Shown: positions 45,120 to 57,468 of the stretch, one piece after another
Position numbering within the stretch: position 1 is the first letter of the stretch
Layout: each line of letters begins with the position of its first letter
Source: Nectonema munidae
Taxonomy: Eukaryota > Nematomorpha > Nectonematoida > Nectonematidae
NCBI GenBank assembly: GCA_030549495.1
Contig: JAUIRK010000011.1
Coordinates: forward strand, 83,868-147,867
Reading direction: 5' to 3'
DNA: 64,000 nt
Notes under the pieces: model-generated
What the model was told of the DNA's origin: nothing
What the model saw: only the letters and a program-made list of their open reading frames with translations
Database searches by the model: none
Position numbers and translations under genes: made by a program

Positions 45120-46230
45120 ATATTTCAACTATGCTGAATTCAGTGGTGATGTCCATTTTTTATAAAAATCAATCAAACCTGTCAAAAAATTTATTTATAT
45201 TTGACAGCTCATCTCAAAAAGGAACTTTTTATTTAAATAATTAAATAAAGTTTTTTACGCATGTATACCCATTTTCAAATATGCTGAATTCAGTGGTGAT
45301 ATTCATTTTATATGAAAATCAATCAAACCTGTCAAAAAATTGATCTAAATGTGACAGCTCATCTCAAAAAGGAACTTTTTATCTAAATAAGTATATAAAG
45401 TTTTTTACACATGTATACCCATTTTCAAATATGCTGAATTCAGTGGTGATATTCATTTTTTATGAAAATCAATCAAACCTGTCAAAAAATTGATCTAAAT
45501 GTGACAGCTCATCTCAAAAAGGAACTTTTTATCTAAATAAGTATATAAAGTTTTTTACACATGTATACCCATTTTCAAATATGCTGAATTCAGTGGTGAT
45601 ATTCATTTTTTATGAAAATCAATCAAACCTGTCAAAAAATTGATCTAAATGTGACAGCTCATCTCAAAAAGGAACTTTTATCTAAATAAGTATATAAAGT
45701 TTTTTACACATGTATACCCATTTTCAAATATGCTGAATTCAGTGGTGATATTCATTTTTTATGAAAATCAATCAAACCTGTCAAAAAATTTATCTAAATG
45801 TGACAGCTCATCTCAAAAAGGAACTTTTTATCTAAATAAGTATATAAAGTTTTTTACACATGTATACCCATTTTCAAATATGCTGAATTCAGTGGTGATA
45901 TTCATTTTTTATGAAAATCATTTAAACCTGTCAAAAAGTGATTTACATATGACAGCTCATCTCAAAAAAGAAACTTTTTATCTAAATAATTATAAAATGT
46001 TTTTTACACACATATACCATTTTCAAGTAGGTGTGTTTACTGGTTATATTCCTTTTTTTTTATATAAAAAATTAGTAAAACCTGACAAAATAATTTAAAT
46101 ATGACAGCCCATGTCAAAATTAAAATTTTTATTCTTTTAAAGTTTTTTATACATTTCAAGTATGCAGAATTTAATGGTGATGTTCATTTTTTATGAAATC
46201 AATAAAACCTGTCAAAAAATCGATTAAACC
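45120..46230 (+). repeat. Beta tandem array, 149-150-bp units (copy 1)
   Basis: ATGCTGAATTCAGTGGTGAT recurs near 45131, 45281, 45431, 45581, 45730 and 45880, with two diverged units after. The middle units are almost identical, so the array was recently homogenised. Each unit has CTGTCA and TGACAG about 17-18 bp apart, an inverted pair. Confidence 0.95.
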
Positions 46231-47319
46231 TGTAAATCAATGTCAAATATATAAACATAAAAATAACTTCTACTTGCAGTATTTCTTTGGTAATTATTTT
46301 CTTAATTTATTTAATAAACCAACTTTAGGTGTTTAATTCACTCAAAATATTTCATTCTACAGTAACTTATGTAACTCGATAGGACCTCCATCTTTTTGGC
46401 TACAAATTCGTTATCGGCTCGTAGTCTCTACGTCATATTATAATTTACAGTATGTAATTTTGATATTCATTCTATGATGATCCTTTCTTGGTAGCTCTTT
46501 TTTCATTAGAAATTTATATTCTTCAATGTGTGTTCGAAAATTTTTTTATAAGGATAAAATTACTTTTTTCCTCTCTCAAAGCATTCTGATTAAAGAATCT
46601 TCTTGATGATCTTAGACTTTTTTTATCAGTATCGTGTATTTTATTATCAGGCCTGAATATTTGTCAACCAATCTTATTTCAAAGGATTTTTTCTGATAAA
46701 TCATTCGTGATGTTGATTGTTCAATTACAAAAAGTTGTCAAAGTTCTTCATCTAAAAAATTATCTCTTTGACACAAAAGGAAAAAGATGAACAAATTCAA
46801 TTTAAATTAAAAATATCTTGATAGTGACTAAATTCTCGCATATTGGCATCTGTGTCATTTTTGATAAATCTGACCTATTCTAAATTTTCAGATTTCCTAC
46901 CCATCTTAGCTAAATGTTAACTGTAATCCTAGATGATAAGCTATCGATTTAAATATTTTTCATTTGTAAAAGAGGAACTTCTTTTTCACAGTCAAAATCT
47001 TTTTTGAAGCATCTAATATTATATAATTAAACCACTTCCTAGTTCATTAGAACATTGTAGATCTTCCATTTAGTCAAGATACATTTTTTTTTAATTATTT
47101 GTTTTGATCACATGTTCTCTTTTCAATTAGTTTTCAACTTGGTTCCTTCTCTCATACAAATTTTCAAAAGATTTTATAATACGTTTTATTTTTTTTAATA
47201 AATATTTCATACTCAAGATGATTGTAGAAAGTATTAGCCAAAATATACAAAAAAAAAGTATATTTTTACTATATACCTAATATGCAGCCATTTTTTGAAA
47301 AATTTTTACAGAACTGATT

Positions 47320-49060
47320 TTCAGGCATACATTACTAATTCAATTGCCACTTCGAGATATTTTTTAACCGTATTATCCAAAATCCAGTACAGAAATAAAA
47401 TAAGCATAGTCGATTTGGTATAAAACAGATATTTTATTTTTTTGAAAATATTTTTGAAGACAGTATCTAGAAGTAAACCACAAATCTGATTCAAGCTTTC
47501 AGATATTTTAAAATCATAAATGCCAAACCTGAGTCCAAAAATGAAACCAGCATCTTCCATTTGGCATAAAAACACATATTTTATTTAAATTTCAAAAATA
47601 TTTCTGCAGACATTAGACGTAAATCGAAAATTTGATTGACACTTTCAGACATTTAAAACCTCTAAATGCAAAAAATGATTTTAGAAATAAAAATTATCAT
47701 GGTCGAATTGGTATAAAAACATATATTTCATGTAAAATTAGAGAGAATATTTTGGGATATCGTTTTCAGACATAAACCGCAAATTTGATTGACAATAGCA
47801 GTAAAACCTCTAAATGCAAAAACTGTGTTCAGAAATCAAATCATCATGATCTATTTGCTATAAAAACAAATTTTAGAACTAAACGCAAATTTAATTGATA
47901 CTTATATGTATTTTCAAATTCAAACTGCAAAAATTGAGTCCATAAATGAAACTAGCATGGTTGATTTGGTATATAAACATATATTTAATTGTAAAATTTG
48001 AATGAATGTTTTTGGAGACAATTTTTAGAAGTAAATCGCAACTTTGATTAGCACTTATAGGTATTTTCACACCCTAAATGTAAAAAATGAGTTCAGAAAT
48101 GAAAACAGCATGATTGATTTGGTTTAAAAACATATATCTCAAGAGAATATTTTTGGAGACAATTTTCAGAAGTAAACCGCAAATTTGATTAATACTTATA
48201 GGTATTTTCATATCCTAAATGTAAAAAATGGGTTCAAAAATGAAAACATCATGATCGATTTGGTATAAAAACAAATATTTCATTAGCTTTTAGAAGTAAA
48301 CCGCAAATTTTGACTGATATTTTAAAATCTCTAAATTTGAAAAATTAGTTCAGAAATGAAAACAGCATGGTTGATTTGGTATAAAACATATATTTCATTG
48401 TAAAATTTGAATGGATGTTTTTGGAGACAATTTTTAGAAGTAAACCGCAAATTTGATTAACACTTATAGGTATTTCCAGATCCTAAACGTAAAAAAATAG
48501 TCTAGAAATGAAACCAGCATGGCCGATTTAGTATAACACATATATTTTATGTAAAATGTGAAGGAATGTTTTTGGAGACAATTTTCAGAAGTAAACCGCA
48601 AATTTGATTAATACTTATAGGTATTTTCAAATCCTAAATGTAAAAAATGAGTCCAGAAATGAAACCAGCATGGCCGATTTAGTATAACACATATATTTCA
48701 TTGTAAAATTTGAATGAACGTTTTTGGAGATAATTTTTAGAAGTAAAACGCAAATTTGATTAACACTTATAGGTATTTCCAGATCCTAAACGTAAAAAAT
48801 TAGTCCAGAAATGAAACCAGCATGGCCGATTTAGTATAACATATATTTTATGTAAAATGTAAAGGAATGTTTTTGGAGACAATTTTCAGAAGTAAACCGC
48901 AAATTTGATTAATACTTATAGGTATTTTCAAATCCTAAATGTAAAAAATGAGTACAGAAATGAAAACAACATGACCGATTTAGTATAAAAACATATATTT
49001 TATGTAAAATTTGAAGGTATATTTTATTAGATATATTTTTGATCAATCAAAATTTTGATT
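47320..49060 (-). repeat. Alpha tandem array, about 145-bp units (copy 1)
   Basis: Complement of the alpha units at 9.4-10.7 kb: GAAACCAGCATGGCCGATTT and variants recur about every 140-180 bp (for example near 48507, 48660 and 48818), with TAAACCGCAAATTTGATTAA between. Roughly eleven units, diverged. Confidence 0.88.
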
Positions 49061-49422
49061 GACATTTTCTAAAAATTAGCCATGATTATTGAAAAAATTA
49101 AATATATAAAGTGTTATGCGTTCCAAACTGTATATAATTATAAATTTTCAGGGTATTATATAATATAGATCCTAAGTTATAAGGTTAAGTAGAGATAATG
49201 TCAAAATTTTGCTGAAAAATTTTAATTTTTTATTTTGATTGACAGTTTTGGACATGAAGGGGTCATTCAACTACCATGAAAATGGTTTCAAAAGATGCAG
49301 CTAGCGATTATAGGAAAAGTCACAAAATTTGAAAGGATATGATTCAGCCAATTTTCTACAATTAATTTTTTAGTGAAGGGGGGGGGGCGTTTTATGCCCC
49401 CCCCCAGCACTAATAGGGTTAA

Positions 49423-50415
49423 AATAGCATAGATAAAATTATCAAAAGTATTAATGAAGAAATAAGTGAAAAAGTTAACAAAGTTTATGAACATAACAAG
49501 CATCTTACAAATACGATAGAAACGTCATGCACTAAATTAAACGCAAAACTTAAAACCATGTTAGAAAAATAGTCTAATAAGTCTGAAAAAAGTATACCGG
49601 CATCTTCATCTATTCCTGAGTTTAGAAAATTTTCCAAAATACCTTACAACACGAGCATGGAGTCAACGAATTTAACGATGATGGTGATAGAATAAAGGAT
49701 GTTGAATTCGTTCGTGATTTACTTAATACTCAACGCATTAATTTGGCTTCTATAAGCTAAAATCTACAATAATCCAATTATTAGAATTTCATAACGATAT
49801 TGCCACCATATTATTTAAAATTGTTTAACTGTTGACGTTCTTTACTTTGATTAAAGCTTTTGATAAAGTGTATTTACTCAAAAAAATAGAAGCGCATAGC
49901 ATAAATACTAAAGTTTTAAAATGGATTGAATCTTTTTCAAAGAATAAAACCCAACAAGTTTCTGTCAATGGACAGCTATCAAGTTTACTCGATCTAACAA
50001 GTGGTGTTATCCAAGGTAGTGTGCCTAGACGTGTTATTCAATTTATATCATAAAGCTCTGTACGAATGGTGCAACTTGGGGTATAGATCTTAACTTGTCT
50101 AAATGTAGTCACCTTCAAATTGGCTCAAAGAATAATGTCACCTATTACATAGCTAGCTATGCTAAAAAAACAAGTTGACATTATTTGCGATCTTGGGGTC
50201 ACTATCGACAAAACTTTGCGTTTTGAAGCCCATTTTTCAAAAGCTATTTCAAAGGCTTAATCAATATTTTTTAAGATTTTGGACACTTCATTGTATTCAA
50301 TACTGGAATAGCACTACCATTATACAAAGCCCGGATACGACCCCACTTTGAATATGGTAATGCAATATCCCATCCAACGCGTACAAAAGATATGAAAAAT
50401 TTAGAAAAGGTGCTA
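49423..50415 (+). pseudogene. LINE ORF1 end and reverse-transcriptase fragment
   Basis: 49425-49570 reads as a charged helical stretch (INEEISEKVNKVYEHNKHLT), likely a coiled-coil part of ORF1. 49832-50053 has LIKAFDKVYLLKKIEAHSIN (motif A region), QVSVNGQLSSLLDLTSGVIQGS (motif B), then LNLSKCSHLQIGSKNN, and IALPLYKARIRPHFEYGNAI near 50310-50360. Many frameshifts; motif C is deleted. The LINE breaks off near 50415 at the next TTAA-type element. Confidence 0.75.
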
Positions 50416-50759
50416 AGTTGTTTAGATCAACTAAAATTTCTCTTGTTTCGTGATATTTCCTAAAAGTGATAGCTTCATCTTTTGATACCATTTTTATGGC
50501 AGTTGAATGACCTTTTCTTGCCTAAATCTGTCAATCAAAATCAAAAGTTAAACTTTTTCAGCAAAATTCTGACAGTATCTCTAGTTAAGCTTATAACTTT
50601 GGTTCTATATTATATCCTTATTTGAAAATTTATAAATGTATACAGTTTTGAAAATAGAACACTTTATAGTTTAAAATTTTTTCAAAATCATGGTTACTTT
50701 TTGGGAAATGTCAATCAAAATTTTGATTGATGAGAATATATCTAATAAAATATACCTTC

Positions 50760-51510
50760 AAATTTTACATGAAATATATTTTTTTATATCAAATCGGGCA
50801 TGCTGATTTCATTTTTGGACTTATTTTTGGAATTTAGAAATTGAAAATACCTATAAGTGTGTAACAAACTTGCGGTTTACTTCTAAAATCTGTCTCGGAA
50901 AACATTCATTCAAATTTTACATGAAATATACACATTATTATAACAAATCAACAATCGCAATTTCATTTATAAATTATTTTTGCATTTAAAATTTGAAAAT
51001 GCTAATCAATGTGAAACTAATTTGCGGTTTATTTTTAAAATCTGTCTCCGAGAACATTAATTAAAATTTTACATGAAATATACATGCTTTTATAACAAAT
51101 CAACAATGCCAATTGGATTGTTTTTGCATTTAGAATTTGAAAATACTTATAAGTGTGAAACAAAGTTGCGGTTTATTTCTAAAATCTGTCTTCGAGAACA
51201 CTCATTCAAATTTTAAATGAAATAAACGCATTTTCATATCAAATCAACAATCTCAATTTCATTTATAGATTCTTTTTGCATTTGGATTCAATATTAACTA
51301 TAAGATTAAAATAAATGTGTAGTTCACTTCTAAAAAATTTTCCCCAAAACAAAATTTGCTGTTTACATCTAAAATCTGACTACGAGAACATTCATTCAAA
51401 TTTTACATGAAATACACACATTTTTATAACAAATCAACTTATAGATCATTTATAGATTGTTTTTGGATTTAGAATTTGAAAATACTTGTAAGGGTGAATC
51501 AAATGTGAAA
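50760..51510. repeat. Alpha units (copy 2)
   Basis: About five units of roughly 145 bp with TTCAAATTTTACATGAAATA and TTGCGGTTTA, diverged from those of copy 0. A single beta-like unit follows at about 51515-51640 (AGGCTGAATCCAACAGTGAT). Confidence 0.75.
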
Positions 51511-51639
51511 ATCAGGTGTTTTACACATATGTATCCATTTTTAAGTAGGCTGAATCCAACAGTGATGTTTATTTTTTATAAAAATAAATCCTATCTGGCA
51601 AAAAATGATTGACATATGACACTTCAACTGAAATAAAGG

Positions 51640-52130
51640 ACTTCATGATTAAATAGTTATACGTAGCTATATATGTAATTTATTTTGTCACAGAACAAAT
51701 AGAATTATAAGTAGGCAAAACAAAATTGCAAAAAAAGAAAATATAACTGAAAATGATATAGAACTAAAAACGGGATTTTATACCGAATTCAATGAGGTGA
51801 TTTTTTTAATGAAATTAATTAAATACAAAACAAGGACTCTGTAGAGGCATATTTTGATGCGCATCATTTTATTTGAAGGAGAAAGACAGTTCGTTTATAC
51901 CATTCACTCTGCAATATTCGAAAATTTGTCTTTTTGATAATCAAGATTCAAAAAAACATTTCCATTCAAATAAGAAAAGCGGCTACTGTCCATTTTTTTT
52001 GTTTTTCTATTTGTGGAATAATTTCTTATTCTCTGATCGACTATATCCGTTCCACCTTTAGAAAAAGCGTACTGTTTAAAAATTGCAAGTTTACCTTTTT
52101 CATCGCCTACTGTAATTCCTAAAATGGAGG
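51640..52130. other. Unrecognised part of copy 2
   Basis: 490 bp between the alpha units and the transposase relic. Two overlapping short ORFs show no known motif. It ends in a G-run (52129-52140). Confidence 0.55.
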
Positions 52131-52135
52131 GGGGG

Positions 52136-53823
52136 GGGGGGTCTGGAAGTCAAAACTAATACATTTTTCTTTCCTTTTGATTTAGAAAATACTACATAAC
52201 TATGAATTGATAAAAATTCTTTATCTATATCCCAGCAAATCTTATAAGAAAATTCATCTCTATTATCTAAACTTTTTATACTTTGCGGAATACCTTTTCT
52301 TCTTGTGTCTATTGTACCGACTATAGTTAATCCTTTTTTATACAGCCAATCAGCTAGCTTTATAGAGGTATACAAACGGTCAATGGTTAAATTTCGACCT
52401 CTCCAAGATAAATGTGCAGTGATGATGGCTCTTATAAGTGTATAAGTTCTATATAATTTTTCTCAATATATACATCGTTACCTTGGCAAAACTTGGATAG
52501 CATTTTCTGAAGAAGAGGGAGCTTACTTTATATATACAAATGTAAGAAAGTTTGAGAAGTTATAACTTCATTCCTCTGAAATAGAAACCTATAAAAATTT
52601 TGCATATCTGTATGCACATATAAATGGAATATTCAAAGTTTGAAAAATTTGGCTTGAAAGATATTAGTGATCATACAAAAATACATGATTTCTTTGGTTT
52701 GAAAAACAATTAAACTATACCAATTTAAACGGGAAATTAGTTTGAAGCCAGAAAAGATGTGACTAATTTAAACAGAAAAACAAGAATATAAATATTTTCT
52801 GATTTTGGTTCAAAATTTCAGGAGTAATTCGATTCGATAAGATTGATAAATTAGAAATCGTGTATCTGTTTTTTATGCATGTGAAATGTTAAATTTATCA
52901 TATTCTTAGAAAAATATATAAGATAATAATAATTGGAAAAAAGCGTAGATACAAAAAAAAATCTTAAATTTTTAAATGTTTTTTGTAGATTCAAGTTTTG
53001 GTTTTGAGCGTTTTGGTTTTCGGCCGTTTTGACTCGAATTAATACAATAGGCATACATTTTACTGGATATATGTATCATCTAATCTCTTTGTCTTATTGT
53101 AACAATCTTCTAGAATTCCAAGTTATATATTATATCTATTTATATCACCAGAATTATATCCACGAAAACTATAAGAGCTAACTGAGATATTTAGGTCATC
53201 TTTACGTCACTAGATACACATATAATTTAATTTATAATGTATAAATACACATATAACTTATATACTAATGTAGCAAACTATAGAATTCTGCAATATTATT
53301 TCATAAGTGATTGTTTGTAAGACAGATCGTCACAAAAAACAAAGTTTTTCTAGGGCACATAACTTTTTCATGAATTTTCATTTGTATAGGGCATTTGATT
53401 ATAAAACCAATCATGTACTGCAAAAGAAGATTCTACGTTATCATTCAAAAAGTCATTTCAATATATATTTGACATATAAAATTGGAGAAAAAAGCTTACT
53501 TGAAGTTGAATTTTATGTGAGTCGTGGTACACTTGAATATGTGTTGGATCAAACTGTCAGTGAAAAAAAGCTTGAAAATCGAGAAAGGAGAAGTCAAAAA
53601 TTCCGCTCCGTTTCTAGGACCAGGAGGATGCGTTATAATGTCTCTGATATTACCGCGTGGAGGTCGACCTTTGTTAGACCTCTTGGGTGTGCCAGAAATA
53701 CTCTGTTTTATCGGGAGCAATAAGAGAGTCAGAGGTAATATCCTCTTGAATATCAGTAGAAGTAGTACTATAATCGGAAACATATGTAGAACTTGAAGTT
53801 AAGTCACTATCAGACGAGCTCAT
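52136..53823 (-). pseudogene. piggyBac transposase, decayed, inside copy 2
   Basis: Minus strand. From ATG at 53823, an acidic/Ser N-terminus (MSSSDSDLTSSSTYVSDYST) reaches a stop. A shifted frame gives the basic NKGRPPRGN region and FKLFFTDSLIQHIFK, the usual start of the DDE_Tnp_1_7 domain. After a long damaged gap, HLSWRGRNLTIDRLYTSIKL holds one catalytic Asp (DRLYTS), followed by GLTIVGTIDTRRKGIP and a KSKGKKNVLVL strand near 52170. Frameshifted and internally deleted, hence inactive. Distinct in sequence from the piggyBac at 6.7-9 kb. Confidence 0.85.
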
Positions 53824-55190
53824 ATTCGAAGAACCGAAGCAAAAGTGGAAGAGAAGGAAACAAAGAATAGAGAATGCAAGTTTTCAGAGTGTTTCAACCA
53901 TACGTCAACAAATTTTTTATGTTATGATTTCTTATCTTCAACAAAATGTAAAACACTATTGGGATATCCCAATAGCAATATAATGAAGTTCGTCATCTAC
54001 GGCATACTAATGATCTTCATGCGTTGTACTATGATTCATATATAAACCATTTGTTTCATTTGTTTTACATTTAGTTGGAGAAAAGAATAATCTCTAATAC
54101 GTCAATCTTCAATACATAAATATCACATCACAAGTATAATTCATTCACACTGTTTTCAATTTTACATTCAATATCCATTTATATGAAAAACGTCACTTTT
54201 TGAGAAACTAAAACTGATAGTATAAGATGAATATAACACAAGTTCAGAAGTTGAAGTTTTTCTGGATCTTAAAGTTTTTAATATATGGAGTTTAGAAATT
54301 GTGTTTTGCATAGAAAATACTATCACAAGTTGCTGTCTAGAGTTGGTTGAATCACAGCTTCGAACATTCACCTGTTCGAATCACGATCTAAAAAGCTTAT
54401 GCATAGTTCAACACAAGCGCCATAAAAGTATTTTCTTGATGAAAACATGCTGTGTATCTTCATTAATTTGAACAAATCATGAATTGATAACTTTTAGAGT
54501 TCACTAAAAAAACTTAACGCCACCTGGAATAAAAATAAATTATGCAAAGAAAGAATTTCACACAATCATTATCAAATTCATTAAATTAGCCTTCTAAAAA
54601 ACACAAAAAGAGTTGTAAAATAAAACAAACAGAAAGGATGGAAAACATGATAGAAAAAAAGTGTAAAAAAATATCATAAAGATATAATAAAAGGATTTTT
54701 TTGATTGCAAAAAAATTTGAAGATATTTAATATTCTTATTGAGTTTTTTACGAATAGATCGTCCTACGCGTTTTGTGAAAATTGCTGTCCTGTGGGGGTT
54801 AAAAAATGATGTAATTATGAAAACACCAGTTGAAATATAATTCACATCGTAATTTTCATTCTATAGTCCAAAAATGAAAAAAAAAATTTGAACATAAATA
54901 TATGAATCAATTTTATAGTATAATGATTAGTATCAAAATTAATATTCGTGCTTCATTGGAAATTTTGATACTGAAAAAAATTGTTTTATTATAGATTCTA
55001 AATAAAATCTAAACTTCAAAGAGAAACAAATTCATTTATGAAACTAAAAATTTGAATATAGACTTTGGAGAATAGCATGAAAACAAATCGTTCAAAAATC
55101 AGTACAATATATCTGACCGCAAACATACCACGATATTAAAAAAATCACAAATTTATCAAAAATGTTTAAAAAAAACTTTTTATAACTACT
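53824..55190. other. Unrecognised part of copy 2, transposase side
   Basis: 1.4 kb, AT-rich, lying upstream of the transposase on its strand. Short ORFs only; nothing recognised. Confidence 0.5.
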
Positions 55191-56190
55191 TAAAAGATTA
55201 CATTTTTTCAATTAGGCTGTCATATATCAATCAATTTTTGACAAAGTTTGATTGATTTTTTTTATAAAATAAACGTGACCATTGTATTCAGCATACATGA
55301 AAACTGGTGTAATAGAAAACTTTGTATAAACATTTAAACTATAAGGTTCTTTTTTAAGCTGAGCTGTCATATATCAATCAATTTTTTGACAGGTTTGGTT
55401 GATTTTTAAAAAAAATTAACGTGATTATCATATTCAGCATACATTAAAATGGGTATATATGTGTAAAAAAACTTTATATAAGCAATAAATTTAAAATTAT
55501 CTTTTTTCAGTTCAGCTGTCATATATCAATCAATTTTTTGACACATTTGGTTGATTTTTAAAAAAATAAATGTGACCATCGTGTTCAGCACACTTGAAAA
55601 TGGGTATATATGTGTAAAAAACTTTGTATACCCATTTAAACTAAAAGTTTCGTTTTTTAGTTGAGCTGTTATATATCAATCAATTTTTGACAAGTTTGAT
55701 TGATTTTTAAAAAAAATAAACGTGACCATCGTATTCAGCATACATGAAAACGGGTGTATATAAATAGAAAACTTTGTATACCCATTTAAACTAAAGGTTT
55801 CTTTTTTTAGTTGAGCTGTCATATATCAATCAATTTTTTGACGGGTTTGGTTGATTTTTAAAAAATATTAAACGTGACCTTCGTGTTCAGCACACTTGAA
55901 AATGGGTATATATGTGTAAAAAATGTTGTATACCCATTTAAACTAAAAGTTTCTTTTTTTAATTGAGTTGCCATATATCAATCAATTTTTTGACAGGTTT
56001 AGTTGATTTTAAAAAATAAACAAACGTGACCATCGTGTTCAGCACACTTGAAAATGGGTATATATGTGTAAAAAATGTTGTATACCCATTTCAACTAAAA
56101 GTTTCGTTTTTTAGTTGAGCTGTCAAATATCAATCAATTTTTGACAAGTTTGATTGATTTTTATAAAAAAATAAATGTCACGATCAGATT
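55190..56190 (-). repeat. Beta tandem array (copy 2)
   Basis: About seven units of 140-150 bp, complement orientation relative to 45.1-46.2 kb: GAGCTGTCATATATCAATCA, then TTTTTTGACAGGTTTG and TTCAGCATAC or TTCAGCACAC. The CTGTCA...TGACAG pair is kept in most units. The unit sequence differs from copies 0 and 1, so arrays evolved separately in each element. Confidence 0.88.
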
Positions 56191-56319
56191 CGCAATCAAT
56201 CATTTAGTAGGTTCACGCGAAAATTTTGTAAAAATTTGCAATCAGGGGGGAGGCTAAAATAGCCCCCCCCCCCCCTTTCCCGTCACTGAGGAAATGAAAA
56301 TAGGCACTAATTGGGTTAA

Positions 56320-56640
56320 CATACACGTACAACCATACTGATATGATCACGGTATTCAATATAATCAACAAATGCATGGAAGTAAACTCTTCTCTTTTGC
56401 CTGCTTTTTCTCTCAGGAATTCAAGAAAGCATGGAAAAAAATGTATGAAAAAGAGATGCACAAAACGTTTTCTCAAGGCCTCATTTTCGAATAGAATTAT
56501 AAGCGACTGGAATAGGCTCCCTAAGCATCCTGTTGATTCCCTTTCTTTGCCGCCTTGATTTTTATTGGACTGCCTAACATAACATCATCGTACATGTTTT
56601 ATCTATTCTTCTGCAACTTGTCTAACCCTTTCAGCGCCAT
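56320..56640 (+). pseudogene. LINE ORF2 C-terminal fragment
   Basis: 56343-56558 encodes FNIINKCMEVNSSLLPAFSL, a Lys/Arg-rich stretch and FSNRIISDWNRLPKHPVDSL. The F-S-x-R-x-x-x-x-W-N-x-L-P pattern is the common C-terminal end of LINE ORF2 proteins. It begins right after the TTAA of copy 2 and continues the broken LINE. Confidence 0.8.
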
Positions 56641-57126
56641 AAGGTTTGGAAAATAGTTTTTTACTTCTTAATACTATATTAGTTTTTTGAAACAACTGAA
56701 AAAAGTTTTTATAAACAATTTTTATTTATAAAAAGTTTCATGGATAAAAAAAATTTTGTGACACATATGTCACAATAATAAACTTAGGAAAATTTTTCAA
56801 AAACGTTTTTGTGTATATATCTATATATTATGTGATAATCTAAAAGTTTATTTAAAAAGTTTACACACAATTATAAATGAAAAATTTTAAAGCAATTTCT
56901 TTTTTTAGTGAAAAACAAATAAACTTCACATTTGACACAAAAACTGTCAGTTTTGCTCTCAGCTTTTTTTCTTCAGCAAAAAAACATCTGTCTTTTTAGC
57001 TGTTTGATGATCTGGTGCTCAGACGTATTTGGCTGTAAATTTGAGGAAAGCCTTTTAAAATAATCAACTTGAGAAGCTCTTTGTCTTGAAGAATATTTAT
57101 TTATTAAAGATTTAGCAATAATTAAA

Positions 57127-57158
<32 letters not shown>

Positions 57159-57250
57159 TTTATTTTCAAAAGTATATATTTTAAAAGAAATTTGCGAACA
57201 AAAATAAATATGGATAGATCGGCATCGAACCAAAAGTATAAGGAGATTAA
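56641..57250. other. Gene-less stretch with AAT microsatellite
   Basis: 610 bp with no gene. A run of about ten AAT (TAA) units at 57128-57158 may be the 3' tail of the minus-strand LINE to its right. Confidence 0.65.
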
Positions 57251-57468
57251 AGGCAAAATTTACTTTTGAAGGTTGGTATCAAAGGCCATTAAAACCGCTG
57301 AAAGAGACATCAACCTGCTTTTAAAATCTTGATGTTAACAGGGAATATATGTTGGAAATGCCATAAAAAGAATCGTAATAAAAGTGAAGATATGAGGAAG
57401 TGAAAGAAAAAGAGAAACATAATCTATAATTAAGAATAGATTACATTCCTAAATAGGTATAGAATCCA

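Larger units (their letters stand above)
44997..49418 (+). mobile_element. Non-autonomous TTAA (piggyBac-like) element, copy 1, complete
   Basis: TTAA at 44993-44996 and 49419-49422 flank a 4422-bp element with 16-bp perfect TIRs: CCCTATTAGTGCTGGG at the left, its complement CCCAGCACTAATAGGG at the right. CCC termini at TTAA are the piggyBac hallmark. Each end has a G or C homopolymer of about 8-13 bp within 60 bp of the terminus. Order: left end, beta array (45120-46230), 0.9-kb unique middle, alpha array (about 47320-49060), right end. It matches 9170-11996 in reverse orientation. No transposase: a MITE-like or deletion derivative of copy 2. Confidence 0.92.
50415..56315 (-). mobile_element. 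TTAA (piggyBac-like) element, copy 2, with transposase relic
   Basis: The right end reads GGCACTAATTGGG before TTAA (56316-56319), close to the CACTAATAGGG end of copies 0 and 1, and is preceded by a C-run. The left end (about 50415) is recognised by its unique left sequence (TTTCGTGATATTTCCTAAAA and GGCAGTTGAATGACC), shared with 9215-9285 and the complement of 49260-49325; its terminal repeat is lost. Inside are alpha units, one beta-like unit, a minus-strand piggyBac transposase relic, and beta units before the right end. This is the only copy in the window with transposase, so the family is best explained as a piggyBac group. Confidence 0.75.
44228..56640 (+). mobile_element. Old LINE split by three nested DNA transposons
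   Basis: Four plus-strand pieces follow LINE order: an ORF1 N-terminus (44246-44468), a short piece (44949-44992), the rest of ORF1 plus a reverse-transcriptase relic (49423 to about 50415), and the ORF2 C-terminus (56320-56640). Between them sit a hAT MITE, a 4.4-kb TTAA element and a 5.9-kb TTAA element. The order and strand of the pieces make one original LINE the simplest reading; this is inference. Confidence 0.65.

Noticed and set aside
45730-46098. 122-residue ORF in the beta array
   Set aside because: Its protein repeat simply follows the 150-bp DNA unit; no conserved motif and no support in the other arrays.
53307-53796. Plus-strand ORFs of 138 and 90 residues
   Set aside because: They overlap the minus-strand piggyBac N-terminal region, which has recognisable motifs; the plus frames have none.
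49832-56558. Second independent LINE at 56.3 kb
   Set aside because: The fragment starts immediately after a TTAA element end and continues the interrupted LINE in the same orientation and order, so one broken LINE is simpler.
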